42,978 nt of DNA from [Clostridium] polysaccharolyticum (GCF_900111595.1 NZ_FOHN01000026.1:1-42978); one strand, 5' to 3'; positions 23,282 through 32,227 are shown, counted from the first letter of the stretch. A program made the numbers and translations. Notes: generated from the letters alone by a model not told the origin.

Positions 23282-24292
23282 CTAATTCTGAGTTGCTTTT
23301 ACTGCCTTTTCTGAATACGATATGGTTACTAGTTCTTCATAAGGAACTATTTTCTCAATCACCTTTGAATCCTTTAAAATATTCTGTAACAGTTCAAAGT
23401 TTTCTTTTTGGAAAATAGTATCTTCCTTCCAAGTATCCTGCTCATAATATCTTTCTACAATGGCCTCTATCACTTTCCTATCGGTCTCAGGAAATTGTGG
23501 CTGAATCACCAGAGCAATTTCATCTGGCGTATGGGTTGCCACATAATCAATGCCTTTTTGAATTGCATTCGTAAAGGACTGTATAACCGCTGGATGCTTC
23601 TTTATATAACTCTTCTTTGCCGAGAACGCTGTATAAGGAACCAGCCCACTCTCCACCCCAAGTGAGGCCACAATTTTACCTTTGCCTTCTAACTCAAGTG
23701 CTTCTGCTGCCGGCTCAAATTCAACGGTATAATCACCCTCTCCCGCTGAAAATGCTTCCGCTGTATATCCAAAATCTATATTCTTTATAATTTTCAAATC
23801 AGAACTAGGATTTAATTCTTTTCCCTTTAGAATGTACTCAAAAACCATTTCTGGCATACCGCCTTCACGGCCTCCTAATACGGTCTTATTCTTTAGGTTA
23901 CTCCATTGAAACTCTTCCTCTAAATCTCTGCTCACAAGGAAATTGCCAGCTCGCTGGGTCAGCTGTGCAAAGTTTACAACGTAATCCTTCGCCCCTTCCT
24001 GATAAACGTAAATAGATGATTCCGAACCCATAAATCCAATATCACTGTCTCCAGATAATACCGCTGTCATAGTTTTATCTGCACCCAGGCCATTTACTAG
24101 CGTTATTTTCAAACCCTCTTCTTCAAAATATCCTTGCTGGATCGCTACATACATTGGTGCATAAAAAATAGAGTGTGCAACTTCCGTTAGGGTAACTTCT
24201 GTATACTTATTCTGCTTTCCACATCCTGTTAATGGGATAACCAAAAAAACAATGCATACACAAAAACTTATAAAACGACTCATTTTTTTCAC
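23282..24292 (-). CDS. ABC transporter substrate-binding lipoprotein (NitT/TauT/SsuA type)
   Basis: This lipoprotein is read from GTG 24292 (336 residues); ATG 24283, behind AGGTGA, is an equally good start. The signal sequence ends in the lipobox LTGC with Cys24 as the lipidated residue. The mature part follows the NMT1/SsuA-like fold (LTEVAHSIFYAPMYVAIQQG, then GYFEEEGLKITLV and VLSGDSDIGFMGSE). Such proteins deliver sulfonates, nitrate or thiamine-precursor pyrimidines to a permease; the ligand cannot be told from sequence alone. No permease or ATPase gene is adjacent, so it must be an orphan working with components elsewhere. A run of seven G lies just upstream of the start (24301-24307 on the plus strand as C). 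Confidence 0.85.
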   Translation of the reverse strand: MKKMSRFISFCVCIVFLVIPLTGCGKQNKYTEVTLTEVAHSIFYAPMYVAIQQGYFEEEGLKITLVNGLGADKTMTAVLSGDSDIGFMGSESSIYVYQEGAKDYVVNFAQLTQRAGNFLVSRDLEEEFQWSNLKNKTVLGGREGGMPEMVFEYILKGKELNPSSDLKIIKNIDFGYTAEAFSAGEGDYTVEFEPAAEALELEGKGKIVASLGVESGLVPYTAFSAKKSYIKKHPAVIQSFTNAIQKGIDYVATHTPDEIALVIQPQFPETDRKVIEAIVERYYEQDTWKEDTIFQKENFELLQNILKDSKVIEKIVPYEELVTISYSEKAVKATQN

Positions 24293-24375
24293 CTGAAAAG
24301 CCCCCCCATATTCTAACTGCATCATAGTTACTTTTATGATATCCTATGAAGAATCGGGGACTTTGGTTCTTCTTT

Positions 24376-25332
24376 CTATTTCAAATCACAGTTTTGAAAC
24401 AACTGTTTCGTAACACTGTGGTATTCACTTAAATGATTCATTTTCCGTATCTCTTTTAAATATTTATCTGCACCTGTGAAAGATTGACCCATATAGAACC
24501 ATACTTCCTTCATTTTAAACAATACATTTCTGTCACCTGACATAATCTCCTGGTACCCTGCACATAATTCCTCATGAAAGTCAATTAATGTCTGTTTATC
24601 TAATGTTTTCCCTTTTGCGATCTCTTCTCCCAGCGCTGGATTCCTTATAAGCCCTCTACCTATCATTATGGACTCAACTTGCGGAAATGTTTCCTTTATC
24701 CGATGATAATCTTCCACCGTTACAATATCTCCATTGTAGCATACAGAATTCTTGCTTTCTTTCACTGCCATGGAAAACACCTCTAAATTTGGTTTATTTT
24801 TATAATAATCCTGCTGCACTCTAGGATGAATGATTAACTCTTCTATTGGGTACTGATTATATAACTTAAGGATATCCACAAACTCCTCTGGATCTTCCAC
24901 GCCAATTCTTGTTTTGATGGACAGCTTCACATGAATCCCTTCATAAACCTTATCTAAAAAACGCTCTAAATCTTCTAGATGTAATAGAAAACCAGATCCC
25001 TTCTTCTTAGTAACAACAGTTTTTGCTGGACAGCCCAAGTTCAGATTGATTTCCCGATACCCATATCCTTCCAAAAAATGGGCCATTTTAAGAAACTGCT
25101 CTGCATTGTTGCTAAGTATCTGTGGTACAGCAACAATCTCTTTATTATTTTCAGGTAAAATGTCCCTTAGTTCTTTTGATTTGAGTTTTCCTGTCTGACT
25201 GGTTACTATAAAGGGAAGAAAATATTTATCTATATTCCCAAAATATTTCTTGTGTGCATTTCTATAAACGTATCCCGTTACCCCCTCTAAGGGTGCAAAA
25301 TATAACTTATCCATTCCGTTCTTATTCCTCAT
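24376..25332 (-). CDS. tRNA-dihydrouridine synthase (Dus family)
   Basis: This 318-residue flavoenzyme reduces uridine to dihydrouridine in tRNA using NADPH and FMN. The TIM barrel begins YFAPLEGVTGYVYR (FMN-binding), with NLNLGCPAK carrying the catalytic cysteine near residue 99, KKKGSGFLL, SIKTRIG, HPRVQQDYY and the phosphate-binding YNGDI and MIGRGLIRNP. The C-terminal helical domain (KMKEVWFYMGQSF) binds tRNA. Which Dus subfamily it is cannot be fixed by eye. The start may be ATG 25332 or ATG 25314 (MDKLYFAP); neither has an ideal ribosome-binding site. It stands alone between the orphan lipoprotein and a noncoding gap. Confidence 0.9.
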   Translation of the reverse strand: MRNKNGMDKLYFAPLEGVTGYVYRNAHKKYFGNIDKYFLPFIVTSQTGKLKSKELRDILPENNKEIVAVPQILSNNAEQFLKMAHFLEGYGYREINLNLGCPAKTVVTKKKGSGFLLHLEDLERFLDKVYEGIHVKLSIKTRIGVEDPEEFVDILKLYNQYPIEELIIHPRVQQDYYKNKPNLEVFSMAVKESKNSVCYNGDIVTVEDYHRIKETFPQVESIMIGRGLIRNPALGEEIAKGKTLDKQTLIDFHEELCAGYQEIMSGDRNVLFKMKEVWFYMGQSFTGADKYLKEIRKMNHLSEYHSVTKQLFQNCDLK

Positions 25333-25610
25333 TTATAAATTTCTTAACTTTCTGCAGTTTCTTTTCCAATCTGATTGCCATACTCAAAAAATTCCTTTAT
25401 CCCGTTCTAAGCCGTTTTTATTGGCTTAACGGCTGGAATATCAGGCCAAAAGATTTCTTTCTATTTTTCTAAGTATAGCCCATTCTTATACAAATGTAAA
25501 CGTAACTTTAAAAATTCAGATTCGTACATGCACACAAAAAAACTCTGTTTAATAAAATAAAAAATGTCAATACTTTTGCTGGAGAATAAATTCAGAAAGG
25601 GTTGAGGGTT

Positions 25611-25838
25611 ATGTGTATATTTTCTAACCAGGTGCTACAGATAGAAAATACTGATTTTACCAAATGGCCTACCATTAATGGAGATGCAGTTGTATTAGAA
25701 ACGGCTCGTTCCGAATACTTAGATACCTGTCTTGAAAAATTGAATTATTTCATGAACCGTTATGTATCCCACATGAATTACCCAGTATGGGAAAAATATG
25801 CAGATGTGATAGAAGACATCTTAGCCCATCGCAATTAA
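25611..25838 (+). CDS. Small uncharacterised protein
   Basis: This 75-residue protein starts at ATG 25611, with AAAGGG nine bases upstream; an in-frame TTG at 25602 overlaps that site. The sequence begins MCIFSNQVLQIENTDF and is polar, with a helical, aromatic C-terminal half (LEKLNYFMNRYVSHMNYPVW). There are no membrane segments or known motifs. It is followed by a good bidirectional terminator. I do not recognise the family. The 278 bases upstream hold one inverted repeat, AGCCGTT/AACGGCT (25410-25434), and no gene. Confidence 0.6.
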   Translation: MCIFSNQVLQIENTDFTKWPTINGDAVVLETARSEYLDTCLEKLNYFMNRYVSHMNYPVWEKYADVIEDILAHRN

Positions 25839-25874
25839 TAAAACATTACGCAATTGCGGAATTTCCTAAAATTA

Positions 25875-25917
25875 AAAATGACTGCCTCGCCTATATTTCT
25901 TGCGGTGCAGTCATTTT
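25875..25917. terminator. Bidirectional terminator
   Basis: AAAATGACTGC (25875-25885) and GCAGTCATTTT (25907-25917) are perfect inverted arms between the small gene and the convergent htrA. Confidence 0.85.
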
Positions 25918-25934
25918 CATATATTTCCACTTAA

Positions 25935-27431
25935 TTATCTTCCAAAAAAGCTAAATGGATCTTCATTGTAAAAGTCATTTCCATTATCACCATTTGGATT
26001 CTGGTTTGGATTTTGATTTCCGTTTGAACTAGAGCCTGATTTTGAATCTTTATCCAATTCCGATTTGGATCCCATTGTAACTGTAAATTCTTTTGTTTCG
26101 TATTTACCACCGTTATTAACAGCTACATTAATAGTGACCATATCCCCTGCATGTAAGGAACTTAACACTTTCATTAAATCGTCTTTATTTTCAACTTTCT
26201 TTCCATCTAAGCCTACAATAACCATACCAGTATTTAAGCCTGCTTTCTTGGCTGGAGAGCCTTCCGCAATCTCTGTCACATAAACACCCATTGGAATATT
26301 AAATCTTACGGAATTACTCTTTGTAATATCCTGGCCTACAATTCCCAGATAAGCATCTTCTTTGGAGCTGCTCTTTCCCTGCATTAAATTTTCTATAATT
26401 GGCTGGGCATCTGAAATTGGAATAGCGTATCCCATACCTTCTACTTCTGTTGTAGCAGTCTTAACAGAATTAATGCCAATAAGCTGTCCTTTAGCATTTA
26501 ACAAAGCACCACCACTATTTCCAGGATTAATTGCAGCATCTGTCTGCATTAGTGTCATAGAAGAATCTTCTACCGCAATTTCACGTTCCAATGCACTGAT
26601 ATGACCTACTGTTACAGACTGTCCATAACCTAAAGCATTTCCAATGGCAATGGCAACTTCACCAACTTTTGTTTCTTTGGACTTGCCAATACTGATTACT
26701 TTAATCTGTTCTATTGTTTCTTTTTCAATATCTGCAAACTTAACAGCTACCACTGCCAGATCTGCACTTGGATCCGCACCTTTTACGGTTCCTTTTACTG
26801 ATTTTCCATCGTGGAATGTAATCTCCACTGTAGCTCCTTGCCCTGAAATAACATGATTGTTTGTTGCCACTAAAACTTCATTGCTATTCTGGCCAATAAT
26901 GATTCCTGAACCATTTCCCTGTACATCCTCTGAATAGGTTCTTCCAAAGAAATCACTAACCGTTTCTGTTGCCGTAGTGGTAATTGAAACAATAGAAGGC
27001 ATTACATTTTCAACTACTTTTGATACGGAATCAGCTGGTCCTGCTGCTTCCTCCGTTGTATCCAGCTTTGACTGGCCAGATTCTTCTGTTTTTTCTGTTT
27101 CATCTGGAAGTGAAGTGCTTTGTGCCATCTGCTTTTTGATATTAGCAAACTGTGTAGATAATCTGTCAACAGTCAGAAATCCTATGCTGCATACCAAAAC
27201 CAGACCACTGACAACGCCTAATACAACGGCTCTCTTTCTCCATTTATTATCGTCTTTTCCAGGTCCGTGATTGCCACTGCCCATATTGCAGTTTCCATTT
27301 CCCTGATTCTGAGGATTATAGGAATTGTAATTCTGATTATCATCAAAGCTATTGCCCTGATTATAGCTTTGCTGCCCTCTGTCCTGATTATCATCTATAT
27401 TATTGTCATGATTAAAATCTTCATTATTCAT
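25935..27431 (-). CDS. htrA: HtrA/DegP-like membrane-anchored serine protease
   Basis: This 498-residue envelope quality-control protease has an unusual N-terminal ~60 residues, rich in Asn, Gln and Asp (SYNPQNQGNGNCN), likely a disordered cytoplasmic tail. A transmembrane helix spans about 68-88. The trypsin-like domain (about 138-350) has the triad His193 (ATNNHVIS), Asp224 (PSADLAVV) and Ser306 (NPGNSGGALL). One PDZ domain (about 360-455; YLGIVGQDI, then GSPAKKAGL and IVGLDGKKV) precedes a second low-complexity tail of Ser/Asn/Gly ending in Phe. The architecture matches Gram-positive HtrA proteins that act outside the membrane on misfolded secreted proteins. ATG 27431 follows AAAGGAG. Confidence 0.93.
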   Translation of the reverse strand: MNNEDFNHDNNIDDNQDRGQQSYNQGNSFDDNQNYNSYNPQNQGNGNCNMGSGNHGPGKDDNKWRKRAVVLGVVSGLVLVCSIGFLTVDRLSTQFANIKKQMAQSTSLPDETEKTEESGQSKLDTTEEAAGPADSVSKVVENVMPSIVSITTTATETVSDFFGRTYSEDVQGNGSGIIIGQNSNEVLVATNNHVISGQGATVEITFHDGKSVKGTVKGADPSADLAVVAVKFADIEKETIEQIKVISIGKSKETKVGEVAIAIGNALGYGQSVTVGHISALEREIAVEDSSMTLMQTDAAINPGNSGGALLNAKGQLIGINSVKTATTEVEGMGYAIPISDAQPIIENLMQGKSSSKEDAYLGIVGQDITKSNSVRFNIPMGVYVTEIAEGSPAKKAGLNTGMVIVGLDGKKVENKDDLMKVLSSLHAGDMVTINVAVNNGGKYETKEFTVTMGSKSELDKDSKSGSSSNGNQNPNQNPNGDNGNDFYNEDPFSFFGR

Positions 27432-27523
27432 TCTTAAAATCTCCTTTCACCTATCCTCTGTTTACTAAAGAGTTTACCAGCAAAATATGTTGACTTTGTG
27501 AACATTTTCTTATTACCGCCAAA

Positions 27524-28654
27524 TTATACGGTTTTAAAATTGCCTAATATCCTACATTTACTTGCTTCTTCCTGAATTCCGTACAGTGCATTCTGAACCC
27601 CTGAATCTTGGAAGTTTCCTTCAAACTCTACAAAGAAACGGTATTCCCACTTCTTCCCCTGGATAGGTCTTGACTCAATCTTTGTCATATTTAAATTATT
27701 GTAAATAAAATGTGAAATCATATTATGCAGCGATCCACATTCATGTGGCAGCTGCACGCATATGCTTACTTTGTTAGAATCTTCCAGATAAATCGGCTCT
27801 CTTGCAATAATAATGAAACGTGTTGCGTTCAATGCCTCGTAATTAATATTTTCCTGCAATACCTCAAGTCCGTAATATTCTGCTGCTCGCTTGCTTGCAA
27901 TAGCACCATACTGCAGATTCTGTTCTTGTGCAACCTTTTTAGCACTAATGGCTGTGCTCATATATGGTACCTGCTCCATCTTAGGGTACTTCTCTAAAAA
28001 ACTGGCACATTGCATAAGCCCCTGTTCATGAGAAAATACTCGAGTCAGGTTTTCTGCTTTTGCTCCTGGCAATCCCAAAAGACATTGATTTACTTTTATT
28101 TCATGTTCTCCAATAATATAGTTATCATAATCAATTAACAAATCAAAGCAGTCCGTAATGCCGCCAGTAGATGAATTTTCAATTGGCAATACCCCATAAT
28201 CTGCATTTCCAAGCTTTAATTCTTCCATGACTTCTTTAAAAGTTTTCACGGAATAGGATTCCACTTTTTCTCCAAAGAATTCAAACATGGCCTGTTCCGT
28301 ATAAGCTCCATGTTCTCCAAAGAATACAACCTTTTTACCATTCAGGTTAAGGCTTTTTACTGGTTCTAGATTATGTGCTGCTTCATCCCGTTTCAGCAGA
28401 GAATACTGAAGCTTCCGGCTAATGGACATAATCTGTGCATAAATCTCCTGTACTCCTTGCCTATTAAATTCATCTTTTGCCATTCCACCTAGTTTTTCTA
28501 ATATCTCTTGTTCTCTTACTTTATCAAATATCTTTTTACCAGTTTCTTTTTTATATTTCGCAACTTCTACAGAAACACCCATTCTTTCCTGAATCAGTTC
28601 TGCAATCTGTTTGTCAATACTGTCAATTTTTTCTCTGCTTTCTTTTAAATCCAT
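27524..28654 (-). CDS. pheA: Bifunctional chorismate mutase / prephenate dehydratase (P-protein)
   Basis: This 376-residue enzyme converts chorismate to phenylpyruvate in phenylalanine synthesis. Domain order: an AroQ-type chorismate mutase, residues 1-~85 (IDSIDKQIAELIQERM, VAKYKKETGK and the later catalytic Gln/Glu region); prephenate dehydratase, ~105-290 (FGEHGAYTEQA, PIENSSTGGI, NATRFIII with the catalytic Thr-Arg-Phe); then a C-terminal ACT domain, ~297-376. The ACT domain has the family's ESRP motif, and GSLH where GALH is usual, so Phe feedback inhibition is likely retained. The AroQ-dehydratase fusion is common in Lachnospiraceae. It has its own promoter, and HtrA lies downstream after a 92-base gap. 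Confidence 0.95.
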   Translation of the reverse strand: MDLKESREKIDSIDKQIAELIQERMGVSVEVAKYKKETGKKIFDKVREQEILEKLGGMAKDEFNRQGVQEIYAQIMSISRKLQYSLLKRDEAAHNLEPVKSLNLNGKKVVFFGEHGAYTEQAMFEFFGEKVESYSVKTFKEVMEELKLGNADYGVLPIENSSTGGITDCFDLLIDYDNYIIGEHEIKVNQCLLGLPGAKAENLTRVFSHEQGLMQCASFLEKYPKMEQVPYMSTAISAKKVAQEQNLQYGAIASKRAAEYYGLEVLQENINYEALNATRFIIIAREPIYLEDSNKVSICVQLPHECGSLHNMISHFIYNNLNMTKIESRPIQGKKWEYRFFVEFEGNFQDSGVQNALYGIQEEASKCRILGNFKTV

Positions 28655-28763
28655 ATACTTTGCCCTCTCTTTTTTCTCGATCTTTTGGTGTTTTCTAACT
28701 CTCTCTATAGTACAGAATTAACTTTATTATAAGCTATAATAAACCATTATATTACTGGTACAT

Positions 28764-28792
28764 ATTATATACTAGGGTTTTCAAAATAACAA
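28764..28792 (-). promoter_or_regulatory. Sigma-A promoter for pheA
   Basis: TTGTTA (minus strand, 28787-28792), a 17-base spacer, then TATAAT (28764-28769). It lies 110 bases before the start codon, leaving a leader of about 100 bases in which I see no clear attenuator peptide. Confidence 0.65.
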
Positions 28793-28816
28793 GTCTAACT
28801 CCAATGCAAGTTAAGC

Positions 28817-28845
28817 TTGCTTTGAAAGATCTGGTAATTTATAAT
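28817..28845 (+). promoter_or_regulatory. Sigma-A promoter for the DUF5050 gene
   Basis: TTGCTT (28817-28822), a 17-base spacer, then consensus TATAAT (28840-28845). Confidence 0.75.
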
Positions 28846-28876
28846 AGAATTACATATATTTTTAGGAGGAACTGCT

Positions 28877-29905
28877 TTGAAACAAAAAATACTTTTTCCA
28901 ATTGCAATGGTACTCATCATCTCCATTTTAATTGCATATGCCAATTTTTCAAGTAAAATGGAATATAACAATGAAATGGTTATGGGCAATACCCCAGGTA
29001 ATATTATGAATGGTGGCTATTATTGCGAAGACGGCAACACAATTTATTTTAGTAACCTAAATGACTTCGAAAAATTATATTCCATGGATTTAAACTGCAG
29101 GAATTTTAAGCGGATTTTAAATTCCACAGTCTCTGACATTAATTGTGCAGGCAAATACATATACTATGCAGGCAGAAATAATAAATACAAATCTGCTAAT
29201 GGAAAAGGTGCTGGAGCGACATTATCCAGTGGCGGAGTCGGGCTTTTCCGATCCAGCCGAAAGGGAAACCATACCAAACCTCTTTACAGCAAGACAATTG
29301 GCAGTATGCTTCTTTCAGGAAACCATTTATACTATCAGCATTATGACAAAGTACATGGTTTATACTTATACAAAACAGGAATTGATGAAAAAGAAGGCAA
29401 ATGTCTATTTCAGTCCAAAGTAAGTCCTGTTGGCATTGACAATGGCAGTCTGTATTTTTCAGGAACAGAATCGGATCATAACATTTACAAAATGTCCCTG
29501 CGCAATGATTCTTATGATCGTCTGTACGAGGGAAACTGTTCCAATGTTATCGTTTTCCAGAATAAAATATACTTTATTGACTTAAATAATAACTATGCCT
29601 TAACACGAATAAACTTAGACGGAACGGAACCTGTCGTTCTGGTAAATAAGCATATCCTTACTTATAACTTTAGCTTAAACGGCAATTTTTTATATTACCA
29701 GATAGATAACCAGCAGGACAGCTATATCTGCCAGATGGATATGGAAACCCGTCAAGAAATCATTTTATTGAAAGGAAATTTTTGTAATATTTGTACCACT
29801 AGTAATTACGTATTTTTCCGAGAATTCGATACGGAAAATGAATACGTTATCAAAGACGAAAAAAATCCGAAACTGAATTTCTTTAAACCGCCAGTTTTAA
29901 AATAA
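28877..29905 (+). CDS. DUF5050 beta-propeller-like exported protein
   Basis: This 342-residue protein starts at TTG 28877, with GGAGG seven bases upstream. Residues ~4-22 are a hydrophobic signal anchor (ILFPIAMVLIISILIAYANF). The rest is a series of short repeats of the form xxIYYxxxxxxxxLYxxxxD (for example KYIYYAGRNNKY, NHLYYQHYDKV, SLYFSGTES, KIYFIDLNNN, NFLYYQIDNQ), spaced roughly 45 residues apart. This is the DUF5050 pattern of a six-bladed propeller found in many clostridial cell-surface proteins. No function is established; ligand binding outside the membrane is inferred from the fold. Monocistronic, with its own promoter and a strong terminator. Confidence 0.82.
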   Translation: MKQKILFPIAMVLIISILIAYANFSSKMEYNNEMVMGNTPGNIMNGGYYCEDGNTIYFSNLNDFEKLYSMDLNCRNFKRILNSTVSDINCAGKYIYYAGRNNKYKSANGKGAGATLSSGGVGLFRSSRKGNHTKPLYSKTIGSMLLSGNHLYYQHYDKVHGLYLYKTGIDEKEGKCLFQSKVSPVGIDNGSLYFSGTESDHNIYKMSLRNDSYDRLYEGNCSNVIVFQNKIYFIDLNNNYALTRINLDGTEPVVLVNKHILTYNFSLNGNFLYYQIDNQQDSYICQMDMETRQEIILLKGNFCNICTTSNYVFFREFDTENEYVIKDEKNPKLNFFKPPVLK

Positions 29906-29931
29906 TATAATAAACATGCAAAGAATGGAAA

Positions 29932-29976
29932 TGCCGATTAGCAATTTGAAAAATCGCTAATCGGCACTTCTTTTCT
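29932..29976. terminator. Bidirectional terminator
   Basis: TGCCGATTAGC (29932-29942) and GCTAATCGGCA (29956-29966) are perfect inverted arms, followed by CTTCTTTTCTT. It serves the DUF5050 gene and may also serve the converging folate operon. Confidence 0.88.
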
Positions 29977-30076
29977 TCCCTTTTTAATCAATCTGACGTA
30001 TAATTTGAACAGATTATTTATACTTCTAAAAAGGATAAGCTTAACTCCACTAACTATTGTGGCTTATATCTTTCAT

Positions 30077-30895
30077 TTATTCTTTTCGTGATAGTTCACA
30101 AAAAAGCTGATATACTGTTTTCTGCAACAATGGATGCTTTTTATCTGGCGCAATTTCAGCTAAAGGACGAAGCACAAAATCCCTTAAATGCATTTCCACA
30201 TGAGGTATCTTTAAGTCCATTTCCCAAATTACGTCTTCTTCATATAGCAGAATATCTAAATCAATAGTTCTTGGTCCCCAATGAATGATTCGTTCTCTGC
30301 CAAGTTTCTGTTCTATAACTCCAATTTCATCCAGTAATTCTCTTGGAGAAAGCAGCGTTTTTATAGTTACAGCTCCATTTAAGAAATCATCCTGCTCTAC
30401 ACAACCATATGGCTTTGTTACAAAAAATTCTGATACCTTTTCCACTCTGACTTTTGGATGCTTAGAAAGCATAGAAATCGCCTGTTCCAGATTTTTTCTT
30501 TTATCTCCCATGTTAGAACCAATGCTTAAGCATGCTTCCTTCCATTTCCGTTCAATAGAAACTGCCACAGTCTCTAGTGGAAGCAGAATAGGTGCCCAAG
30601 GTTTTTTCATTTCTACTCTTACCTGTTCAATAGGAAACCGAACCAGCAGTTCATTGGCAACATGTTCTGCTGCTGCCTCAATTAATCGAAAGGTATTTTC
30701 TTGTAAAAATGTATTAACAAAATGTGCAACTTCGGCATAATTTACAGAATCCTTTAACTCATCTGACTTTCCCGATTTTCTTGTATCTGTTCCAAGCTCT
30801 AAAGAAAGTAAAAATTTCTGCCCCAGTACATTTTCTTCTTCTAATACTCCATGATGCGCATATACTTCCAAATTCTCAATCTTAATAGTATCCAA
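30077..30895 (-). CDS. folK: Fused dihydroneopterin aldolase and HPPK (FolB-FolK)
   Basis: This 272-residue fusion of two consecutive folate enzymes starts at TTG 30895, behind AAAGGAG. Residues 1-~117 are dihydroneopterin aldolase (IENLEVYAHHGVLEEE, then VNYAEVAHFV and LIEAAAEHVA, with the catalytic Lys in VEMKKPWAP). Residues ~120-272 are 6-hydroxymethyl-dihydropterin pyrophosphokinase (SIGSNMGDKRKNLEQAI, then FVTKPYGCVEQDDFLNG and the signature WGPRTIDLDILLY with its metal-binding Asp pair). Fusion channels the aldolase product straight to the kinase. It is the last gene of folE-HD-folP-folBK, 11 bases after folP. All catalytic motifs are visible. Confidence 0.95.
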   Translation of the reverse strand: MDTIKIENLEVYAHHGVLEEENVLGQKFLLSLELGTDTRKSGKSDELKDSVNYAEVAHFVNTFLQENTFRLIEAAAEHVANELLVRFPIEQVRVEMKKPWAPILLPLETVAVSIERKWKEACLSIGSNMGDKRKNLEQAISMLSKHPKVRVEKVSEFFVTKPYGCVEQDDFLNGAVTIKTLLSPRELLDEIGVIEQKLGRERIIHWGPRTIDLDILLYEEDVIWEMDLKIPHVEMHLRDFVLRPLAEIAPDKKHPLLQKTVYQLFCELSRKE

Positions 30896-30906
30896 TTTTT
30901 TCTCCT

Positions 30907-31728
30907 TTACTCTCCAGCCTGTAGAATCGCTTCTGTCATTTTTATAGCACGTACATTGGCCTTTACGTCATGAACACGAACAAACTGACATCCCTTCATC
31001 ACAGCCATCACTGTAGTCGCTAAAGTTCCTTCTTCTCTTTCTGTTACTGGAAGATTGAGGGCCAGCCCAATTACGGATTTTCTTGAAGTTCCAAGAAGGA
31101 CTGGATAATCTAATAATAGCAGCTTTTCTAAATGCTTCATTGCCAGCAGATTCATTTCATATGCTTTAGCAAAGCCAACTCCTGGATCTAAAATAATTTT
31201 ATCGTCACCAATTCCTGCCTGTTTCGCTATCTGAATGGATTCTTTTAAATCCTGAATCCATTCATCTACAAAACTGGCATAATCCTGATTGTTCCGATTA
31301 TGCATAATACATACTGGCTTTTCATATCTTTTTACAATTTCCGCCATTTCATCATCATATTTTAAGCCCCAGATATCATTCACCAGATCTGCCCCTGCTT
31401 TGCAGGCTTCCCTTGCTACCTTTGATTTGTATGTATCAACGGAAACGGGAATATCAAAATTTCTTTTAATGGCTTCTATCACTGGCACTACACGCTCAAT
31501 TTCTTCTTCATCTGCTATCTTAGTATAATTTGGTCTGGTAGATTCTCCACCCACATCCACTATTGCTGCCCCGTCCTGTATCATTTCCTCTACATGCTGC
31601 AGTGCCTTGTCTTTCTGATTCCAGCTTCCTCCATCTGAAAAGGAATCTGGTGTCACGTTCAAAATTCCCATAACGTGTGTATGCTTCAGAGAGAATCTCT
31701 CTTTTCCTATGATCATTTCTTCCATCAT
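30907..31728 (-). CDS. folP: Dihydropteroate synthase
   Basis: This 273-residue enzyme joins p-aminobenzoate to hydroxymethyl-dihydropterin pyrophosphate and is the sulfonamide target. The TIM barrel shows both signatures: MGILNVTPDSFSDGG (about 20-34) and VDVGGESTRPNY (about 60-71). It also has SVDTYKS, NDIWG, MHNR, DPGVGFAK, GTSRKS and the C-terminal RVHDVKAN. ATG 31728 has GGGAGG eight bases upstream. The gene starts 17 bases after the HD-domain gene ends and is followed at 11 bases by folBK. Nothing unusual is seen at the sulfonamide-binding loops by eye. Confidence 0.96.
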   Translation of the reverse strand: MMEEMIIGKERFSLKHTHVMGILNVTPDSFSDGGSWNQKDKALQHVEEMIQDGAAIVDVGGESTRPNYTKIADEEEIERVVPVIEAIKRNFDIPVSVDTYKSKVAREACKAGADLVNDIWGLKYDDEMAEIVKRYEKPVCIMHNRNNQDYASFVDEWIQDLKESIQIAKQAGIGDDKIILDPGVGFAKAYEMNLLAMKHLEKLLLLDYPVLLGTSRKSVIGLALNLPVTEREEGTLATTVMAVMKGCQFVRVHDVKANVRAIKMTEAILQAGE

Positions 31729-31745
31729 GTTCTTTTCCTCCCAAA

Positions 31746-32222
31746 CTAATACAGAATATGCCTGTTTTTCTTCTCATCTGGCCATTTACAAGCAGCTTGT
31801 GCTTTACAGGAAAAGCAGTCTCTTGAAAGTTTATCTGCCTGGTATAAAACCTTTCCCAAAGTTCCATCTGCACCATTTTTCCGATGTTCTTTAATTGCTG
31901 TTATTATCTCTTTTATCTGTTCTTCTGTAAATCCACACTTAGGCAGCCAGTCCAGTGCCATTAACACGCTTCCAGACTCATGAGAACAGAATCCTTTATA
32001 TTCATATGCCCTGCCCATATCGTGTAAAAAAGCAGTTACATATATCATTTCCTTACTCAGTTCTAACTTATTTTCAAGGGAAAGGATATACGCAATCCGG
32101 GCTACATCCCGAAAATGCTCCTTTCCATGCCTGCAGTAAATTCGTTCTTTCTCGAAATCTTCTATCTGTTCCAATACCACTTTATAATCTGGCAAGTCTA
32201 AGAGTTTTTCTAATCGTTCCAT
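31746..32222 (-). CDS. HD-domain phosphohydrolase in the folate operon
   Basis: This 158-residue protein has an HD metal-binding domain: Tyr29-Cys-Arg-His32 near the start, FLHDMGRA near 65-72 with the His-Asp pair, and later His and Asp residues (HESGSVLM, QADKLSRDC). A Cys-rich stretch near the C-terminus (SRDCFSCKAQAACKWP) may bind metal. HD proteins remove phosphate from nucleotides and similar compounds. It lies between folE and folP with gaps of 5 and 17 bases, so co-expression is certain in practice. Dihydroneopterin triphosphate made by FolE must lose its phosphates before FolB can act, and no separate enzyme for that step is encoded here, so this protein is a candidate (inference). 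Confidence 0.85.
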   Translation of the reverse strand: MERLEKLLDLPDYKVVLEQIEDFEKERIYCRHGKEHFRDVARIAYILSLENKLELSKEMIYVTAFLHDMGRAYEYKGFCSHESGSVLMALDWLPKCGFTEEQIKEIITAIKEHRKNGADGTLGKVLYQADKLSRDCFSCKAQAACKWPDEKKNRHILY

Positions 32223-32227
32223 ACTAT

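Noticed and set aside
25333-25472. Possible tiny genes on the minus strand upstream of the dihydrouridine synthase
   Set aside because: Only frames of about 19 codons occur, without adequate ribosome-binding sites or conserved features. A 72-codon plus-strand frame here has none either.
28655-28790. Phe leader peptide or T-box before pheA
   Set aside because: The leader is short and AT-rich; I found no run of Phe codons, no T-box core and no terminator/antiterminator pair.
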